The notes under the pieces were generated by a model. The model was given only the letters and a program-made list of their open reading frames with translations. It was not told the origin of the DNA and ran no database searches. A stretch of 64,000 bases of DNA from Gymnothorax reevesii. Taxonomy: Eukaryota > Chordata > Actinopteri > Anguilliformes > Muraenidae. Where the stretch lies: positions 29,170,719 to 29,234,718 of the forward strand of contig CM056577.1 in assembly GCA_029721435.1 (NCBI GenBank), given 5' to 3'. How positions within the stretch are numbered: position 1 is the stretch's first letter; the number at the start of each line of letters is the position of its first letter. Both the position numbers and the translations under genes were made by a program. Of this stretch, positions 50,601 through 59,600 are shown piece by piece.

Positions 50601-53600
50601 AGAACAGAGTCTGAACTCCCTAAAGAGACTGTATCAAGTTTTTTTTTGGCCAAAATGTCTTGGTTCTTGCTGGAATCTATGATTCCTTTGACAAGGTAGA
50701 CCTGTCAGAGACACAAAAGCAACCAAACACCGTCAGACGCAGACCAGTATACACCACCAAAGATAAGACAACCCTTTCAAAATAGCAGCACAGCTTTTGA
50801 CAGCAAAGCCTTGTGCACTAGTGTGTGTCCTGTAAAGGTAACTATTTGGTGTCCCCTGTTCAAAACACTTGACTGTCAAAATTCGGCATCATAACTTAAG
50901 AGTGGATGAGGACAACTTTTCCACAGTTAGTGCTCATTCTGGAGAGAGCTGTAGATTCATGGGGGAGTGAAAGACCCAGTGCTCACCGGCTGTGTGCTGG
51001 GGGAGTAAGGGGCATCCCGGGGTGAGTACGGAGAGCCCCTGGGCGAGTTGGGGGCATCTCTGGGGGAGAACAGGGTTTCGCGGGGGGAGTAGGACCCCTC
51101 TCTACAGGGGCTGCTCGTCCCCTGGTGCTCTGTGGAGGGAGTCTGCAGGAAGAGGAGAGAGAAGCACAGTCACGCACCCACCAGCCAATCAGAGAAACCA
51201 GAACATCTACCCCACCCCTCAATCATGCTGAGAGGCCAATCAGAGAAACCAGAACATCTACCCCACCCCTCAATCATGCTGAGAGGCCAATCAGAGAAAC
51301 CTTAACACCTAAGCCGCCCTCAAAAATGCAAACAGGGTGACAAAATGTCGTTAATGACAGAGAAACACAATGAAGAAACACTGGAATAAATCATTATATC
51401 AGTTGATTGGCAATTGTTGAGCACATCTGAAAGCAAAAATTAGAAAACAGTATATCAGATTTTAAATGACAAAAGGACTCTTTTTATTCTTTCCTTACGA
51501 CAAATTACAATCACAATAGAAATACAACTGCACTCTGAAAGCAAAACAAACAATTTCCAAAAGGCACCAATTTTACCTTGAACAATCATAATTTAATACA
51601 GCACACTTCCGTTTCCCGATGAAACTTCTGTAAACTACTTGTAACCTGCAGTACAGCGGTCTTATCTATACCTTACTGCAGCAAAATGTTGCTCAACACC
51701 TGATCAGAGATGTGAAAGGATCCATACCCATTAAAATCCAGTCACAGAGGCACTCTCCAACATCACATCATCATGTATTTGAATGATCAGAGATCATTAA
51801 GCACAGTCATTAAGATCATTCCACATCATCAGAGACCATTTGCGTGAGTTCTGTCAGTGCCATGGTTGTGGATTGGCTAGATATTCTGAGCAAGCTTTCA
51901 AAGCAGTTCACGCTGACTTCTCAACATTCTGGGAGAGGCATCTGATAAAGGAGAGCAGCAACAAACTATTTGGTTTGCACTTAAAGCAAGCCGTCAAAGA
52001 GTACAATTGCGCACATGTCTAAGCATTACATTCAGCAAGATAGAACATTTTTGCCACATGAGGGTTAAAGAAAGAAGATGGACTACTATTTATATTATTC
52101 ACATTCTTTTGATCGACAGCCCTGCAGAGGAGACTTTCAGGAATAAATCACCAAAGCGCAGAAGTTTTTTTAACCCTTTAACATCAATTTGAAAATTTCA
52201 AGTTGGGTGCCTATGAAAAAGTGGATTTTCTCCAAAAAATTCCCAACAGATTTAAAAAATTTTTTGCATTTTTATCTGCTCACTAAGACCTACAAACTGA
52301 CACAGGTCTTGTTTCAGTATCTTTTTTTTTTAGACTTTCAAGCACTTTAAACCCAGTGTGCAGACTAGGTAACGTCCCATAAATGTAAAAGTTTAGCTGG
52401 GTTGGACGAAACTGCCGTGAAACCTCAGATAAGTTCATGCCTATGACAGCTGGCAAAGTTAGTAAAGTTGGGGCAAGAAACAGATCATATCGCCTGAATA
52501 TGATGATCATATATACAGATTTTCCTTAGTTAACATTAATCAGCTTACTAGGTGGCTATATCCAAAGAGCAACGAAATTTAATACGTGATGGCTCACTTA
52601 GCAGAGTCTGGCTGTCATGATCAAAGATGATAGAGAATATGAGCATACGAAAGCCTCCCGTGTCTCAAGTGCATGCATGTGCTCCCCAGAAGCTGATTGG
52701 TTGGTATGCAAATGAGGAACATCATTTTCCATCCATTCAAAGTCATTAAAACTTCTCCGACTGCTGAGTGGCTCGGGAACTCGGAAGTTCGCAGTCCAGC
52801 GAGTCGGGATTGGTGAAATATCGAGAATTTTTGAATCACATTTTTTTGCGAAGGGGTAGTTATGTTGATTAGCATTTTGTCAAAACTGCTAAAATTTGAT
52901 TTGCATTTTGCGATGTGAATCTGCCTAATCTGATCACTGTGTTTGTATGAAAGATTTTCCAATGGTAAAACAGCTGCAATAGTTAATGAGTGCAGAGGCA
53001 TGCTCTTTGCCAGATTTCGGGAATTTGATGGAGGCAACAAGTCTCTACATAAGGGATCCTAAAATTCGGCCATCCAATGCAAAGCTGCCCTCAGTTTTCC
53101 TCTCTGCTTGGTAATTAACCAAACAATTAGCACTGCCACACTTCACTGACTCTCAGGTGAAGGGAGGGAGGAAGACCAGAAGTTCTTGGGCCTCAAGGGC
53201 CGGGATTTGAGCATAGGGCTCGACGTCGTGTGGACAGCCCCAGCACCTCACCTCTTGCTTCATTAAATTAACAGGCTTGCAGTTTTGCGCCAATTGCCTG
53301 AATCGCATCGCAAAAACATTCTAAATCATGTTTTAGCCACACTGTTGCCCACTGGCACTGGATTTTGGGAACGAACACAATACAAACTGTTCCAGAATTC
53401 CTGCCAGAGACCGTCAAAGAACTCCATCATGCCAGAACAAGAACGGCTCGCTCTTTTATGGGAGTTTTACAGTAACCACGGTAACCACTGAATCCCAGAA
53501 TAAAAAAAATTGAACAGAGAACAAGACTGGCCATGCAGATGCACTGCTGGCTAATCCAGGGGCTAACTACTCATAAAATTACATGCGCCTTTGTTTCATA

Positions 53601-56600
53601 CAGGGAATTAACTCTTTGAACAGCAGGTTTATATTTCTGAATTCTAAAACATTCCAGAGCTCTGTAGCTTACAATGATCAGAGGTGATCAGAACAGTCTG
53701 TACCTCATACATGTGACTAAATTTACACACCGGGTTAAGCATTCTTAAAATTAAATAATTTCTAATAAACTTGAGAAGCACAAGGTACATTACTGGGCTT
53801 AAGATATGCAGTCAAGTGCCAAAAGGACCTAAAACCATCGGCCTCAAAAAGGGCCATAGTGGAGGCAGAGCGATACTCACCCGGTTGACCCTCTGTAGGC
53901 TGGTGGTGGGCAGAGCCGCCAGGGTCTTGTAGTCCAGTTTGAGGGGCTCCAAACTAACGTTCTGAGATAAAAGAGGAGAGACATGGGTCAGGAGGTCAAG
54001 GGTAAGGAGGGGTCAGGCCTGAGCAGCAAGAGACCTTCTTTCTGCACTAAAAAGGAAACCGGTTTTCCTGCTTCAAGCGTACAAGAAAATTATGCAGACA
54101 TTCCGATCCCCCCAATGGACTATGCGGGAATCATTTTTGTGCTCAGCGTAGAAAAGAAAGCAAAAGTGTATTCAGTAGCAGCCCTTTGAGGAGTTTGTTG
54201 AGGCGCTGCACCAAATTCCAACTCATTCGCACCAGCAAGTGGCTGCCGCTGCTTCAGATGTTCAGTTACATTCAGCCTGAGCCGGTGACTGCACTTTATC
54301 TCCACCTAGTGGACAATAGAGGAATTGCAGACTGCAGGTCACCACTCAGCTCCACCTCCCTCAGGTGACTAGCCTCTCACACTACAATCGCTTGCCTCCT
54401 TCTGATCAGGGCGTGGCGCAAAAAAAAAAAAAAAAAGGGATGGGCCCAGCCACACATGCAGGGATGAAACAGAATGCGAGGATGGCAGAGGGGCAAGGGA
54501 AAGTTCTGGGTGAGAATTTCATCGTGGCAAGGGCCCTGGAAATGCCTTAAGTGGGGTCGCAAAAAATAACACACAGTTGGTGTCAGGAAAAAAAGGCAAA
54601 ATGGGAGGGAGAGGTAAATGTAGATAAGCGCGCATGTCAGAGCAAGACTCCTGCAACAACCCAACAGAGAGAGAGAGAGAGAGAGAACGAACATCTGGCA
54701 CCATCACCTCAGGAGAACTCCCAGCAAACATCCTCAAGAAGAGCCACACCCAACAGAATACACAATCAGGACTCGCCTTTAATACCCTTTGAAACTCTAA
54801 CCCAGCGCTGTGCTGGGAGTATTACATCACACACTCGCTTGTTTTGTACTGGCAAGCACCCCTGAGGAGTAGAGGATAAGCAGATTGTTTTAGATTCAAA
54901 TATTCTTTCCAGTTCCAAGTCAGTATTCTAGAACTCTATTATTATGCCCCGCCGCGCGATTAGCACGAAGTGGGGGATATAGCATTGGGCTCCGTCCATC
55001 CGTACGGACACATAAAATTGAGGCGGCGGGGGATATTGCCGTGATGGTGGCAAACACTTGTTATAAATTGGCAGTAGTGACTGTGACATCACTGGAATGT
55101 TTAGTACACATTATTCTACCCACACATAAGCTATCTCACACCTTACAAGGGTTCAAAATGAGCACCTCCTTCACAAATGTGAAAGCATCGACGAACAAGC
55201 TGACACTGAGTGCCAAGAGAACCTCACAGCCCAAAACTATTATTAATAAATAGCAGCATGTACCTATGGCAAGGCAGAGATATACTAACAACCATTCCTT
55301 GCGCTCCTGCATCAGTGACTGTTATACAAACCTGCATGAAAACTCAATATCACAGTCCCAAGGTCAAAGGTCAAAGGTCAAATCCACTAATGACCCTGAC
55401 TTTCCACACCAACCCCTCAGAAGAAACATGTACATCAAATGTGAAGCTGCTGTGGATGTATGGCCCGGACAAAATGTTCAAGTTCAAGGTCACTTGTGCC
55501 AAGGTCAAAGGTCAAATCCACGAATGACTCTTGCGTTGCTCATCTAACCCTCACAAAGAACCTGCATTTCAAACTTGGGGCAACACTTTTGGAGATACGG
55601 CCGAGAGAAATTATGGAGCCACCACCCGCCTAACCGCCCAGACATCACCAGATGCAACAATAAAGGGCAACTGGGGAAAAAATGGACGTTTCTTAACACT
55701 GACTTTTTGTTTTCGTTTGTCCTATGAACCTATAAAGTATTTGATGTAAAAAAATTAAGAGTGATTCAAGTTTCAACTCAATCATGTAAGAGGTGCACTC
55801 TATTGCAGATCAAGCAAGAAAGTGCCCAACTTTGACAAACTTTATCTCAAAAACAGTGTCATAAAATGACAATGTTTACTTGATGTGTTCACAAATTCGT
55901 CCAACATCAAAAACATAATCTGATTACGGTTGTGTGAGACAACTCAAATGAAAGTCAAACAACATTTCCTCGATTGCACGCCCTGTCAAACTCCTGGTGA
56001 GGCAAAATGTACTGACTGGGCAAAGCAGAACCTTTCGTTAATCTGGCTCTCAACTTTAAATTGGGCTGAAGTCTATACACAGGTGGAAATATGCCACTAA
56101 GGCTCAACGGAGCCCTCGACTTGGGGGGGGGGGGGGGGACGTTGGAGGATCTTGGCTGCCATGTGCACTTTGATCCAGGGCAGTCCTCACCAGGAGGTCT
56201 ATGTTCCAGTTTGCGCTCAAGCAGGGGATACTGCTCTTACAGGCAGACTTAGGAGTGATACATTGGTGTCACATTCTAAACCCACAGGAGGGCAGTAAAA
56301 CTCACCGCCTTCTCCTGATCCTCTCTCCCTAGATGGGAGGGGCCCCGCGATGTGTCTACCTCCTGCATCAGATGAGGGTGGGGGGGGCCAGAATGGAAAG
56401 AGAGGAGGAGAAGCATGGAGAATGGGGTTGGATGGGAGCGAGAGAGATGGAGAGCAGGAAAGAAAGAGGAATAGAGAAGGGGGTGAGAGAGGGGAAAACA
56501 AAAGAATGAGTGAGAGGTAAAGGGGTGCATAATTGAGGGGGGCAGGGCCGTGATACACCCAAAATAACACTGCTCCCTTCGCAATAACAGCTTGAATCTC

Positions 56601-59600
56601 ATCTACCAAGCGATCTAAAGCAAAATGCAAACTCTGATCTGTTCATTGTGGTATACAGCAATGCGGCTGGAGATTCAAACATTCAAATACAGTTTAAAAT
56701 TTTGGGGCCAAAAATATGAGGCCAGGTTTACCTAACCGCAATTATGCAAAGCCATTGATAATATTGAATATCAAATGGAGATTCTGCGTAGAAAATTCTA
56801 TTTATCCCAAGAGTAAGGTTCAACTATCCTTAAAACTCGCCCCAATATCCTGCGACTGGAAGCAGGTTGACTGTAGCTCATCTCACCTGCGGCACGGCCT
56901 GTGTGCGCTCAGGACTGCTCTCCCTGTCGATAGATGACACACTCTCCAGACTGTTCTTGCGGACCATACCAGCAGTAAATGGGTTAGCGATGACACCAGG
57001 GGAGGACTGGGGGCAAGGAAGGGAGGCAACACAAAATTGCAAACACGCTATAACTAATGCAGCAACACTCGTCGAAACATTAGCACTGGCACAACACGTG
57101 CCTCTCTGAATAGCATTAGCATAACATGCTTTGACGAACATCAGCAGAAGCTTAACATGTTCTTTTCGACCAACGGCATTAACATAACATGCTTCACAGC
57201 ACGTTAGCATATCATCTTCTTACCTAACCAATAACATTAGCGTAAAATATTTAACAGCACAATTAGCTTTAGCTTAAGTTCTTATCTGGCTGACGGCATT
57301 AGCATAGCATGCTTCACATTAGCATCAGCCTGACATATTAATTATGTTCATATCATGAGCATGAACATTTGCAAAATATCTGCTTCTCAGAACTCTGGCC
57401 GTAACAATGAGCCCAACACCCGAGTGCAGAATTCGGATCAGGTTTCAATGTATCTTGCCAGTGCCAAAGCAAAACTAATGGTTTCAAAATTACACCAGTG
57501 GCAAAACAGCACCTGAATAAGTAGCCCGTTTAATATAAATTGTTAAAGATATTTAACAGTTGAAATTAAACTCCGTAATCTGTATCATCTCATTCTTTAA
57601 TAAGCGCTTGCGTTAATGGACAGATTTGACGAAGTGAGTGTAATGTTAGCCGGTGAGGGCCCGGGGCACCAAACACTGAGCAGTGATTCAAAACACCAGG
57701 TGTGCATCGTCCTATAGCCCAGTGGTTATAGCCCATGTAACATCACTTGGGGGGGGGGATTGGGATTTTCAGGAGCAAATGCTTATAAAATGAGAGCATG
57801 GTACGGCCACTTGATGGTTGTTGGTTTAAGACCCAGAGTAGACAGAAATATATCATTGCAGCTGTTTGGCTTCTTACTGAAACCACAACACAACATTTCT
57901 GCACAGGGGCATTTACTCTTGCTTAAGGACTGCCAACAAGGATGCTGACTAGGGTTGTAAATATCATTTGACTCAAATGGACTGCAGAGTGCGCAGAAGA
58001 TTTATAATGATAACAACATGACCAATGATGTCAAAGAGGATCACTTTGAACGATGGGAACAATTAAAACATCATCCAAATCAAACGTACTCACTGTATGT
58101 AGACAGCACTTTAGCCTAATCAATTTATATAAATACTGGGAGTCATTTGGCTTCTAAAAGCTAGAATACCACGCTGTAGCCCTGTCTGGGGTCAGTCGCG
58201 TCCCTGCCCACTGGGACTGACCTCGACGGCGGCGGCGGCAGCAGGGTCGTATCCGTCACAGACCAGCACGTCCAGCGACTCGCCCGCGTCACGCAGCACA
58301 TTGACGGCCTCGCCGTGGCTCATGCCCAGCAGGCTTTGGTTGTTCACCTCCAGGATGCGCATTCCCGCCTGGAGCCGTCCGTCTCGAGCCGCAGCACCAC
58401 TTGAGCTCACCTGCAGGGAGCGTCACACCACATTGTTAAATACTTCAGCAAGTCTGTTCACATTACTGTCATTTGGAAGACTTTTATCCCCAGCAACGCA
58501 GTTAATGCATACAATAGGTCATTAGAACAGGTCCAGAAAATAAATCAGCTGACTGATATGACTCCATAAAGAGCACATAAATAGTCAGTAGGGTAATAGG
58601 GAATGAATTACAGCTGGGTGACAATTGTTTGCGGTGTCGTTAATGACATAATGCTTCATCATAAAGTGTTGATTGGACAGCCAGATAACTGAATGTCAAT
58701 ATTCACTACGATGGATGCATTCCTTCCCCCCTCCCCCCCGGGTATTTTTACTGTGTGCCACCAAGTGTTCACAAATGTAAACATTCCATGGAGCTTTGTT
58801 ACCATAGAGACAACAAAATCCTCAGCACAGACTTTGAGAGAATCATAAATGCAACGTGTCGAGTGACGCTATAATGTCTAATTGCTGCATTTGTCATGCA
58901 ATGAAGAATTATCAGAATTTAGGCACCGTGCATCAAACACAGAGCATTTTAATACCCTGATGTAAAAGACTTCAGACCCCATCAGCACACAAATAAAACT
59001 GTGCTTACTGTTTGCGTTATCACAACACATTTGCTACATCATCGGCACAGTTTAGGCCAGTGTCCAAGCACACATTTATTTGGTTGTCTTTAAAAATTAA
59101 AAAAGTATTCCGATTTTCTGTTTGGACTACTGCGGTATTATTATGGTGAACTTAATGATGAATGTTCACAGAGCGGACGATAAAGTTTTTTATTTGCATG
59201 AATCAGGGGGCAGAAGGGAATTGTAGTCTGTTTATGACAGTCGTGGGTAACATAACTAGCAACAGACCCAGCCAGCCATCAGCAGAAAACTAACAAATAG
59301 CAAAGAGGGCCTCTTACCTTAGAGATGAAGATGCCCTCGTCCGTGGCGTCGAAAGGGTTACCCGCGTGGCCCTTGGCGCCTCCGCGAATGCTGATGCCCA
59401 GTTTCTCACCAGGCTGTTTGAGGATATCGACTACCTGAAAAAAGCACACAACAAACAAAACACTGTGACCGCAAACCCTCCTCAATCAGGGCCACGAATA
59501 CAACATCAACTTCGGGTAAAGGCTAGCTAGCAAGCAGAAAAAGAACTACTACCGCCAAGACTGACAGGGATTTTTTTTTTTTTTTTAAACGAGTGTCTTC

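Noticed and set aside
57712..57960. A second tRNA-derived SINE
   Set aside because: A-box- and B-box-like strings are present but too far apart, with no target duplication found; mentioned only as a possibility in the intron entry.
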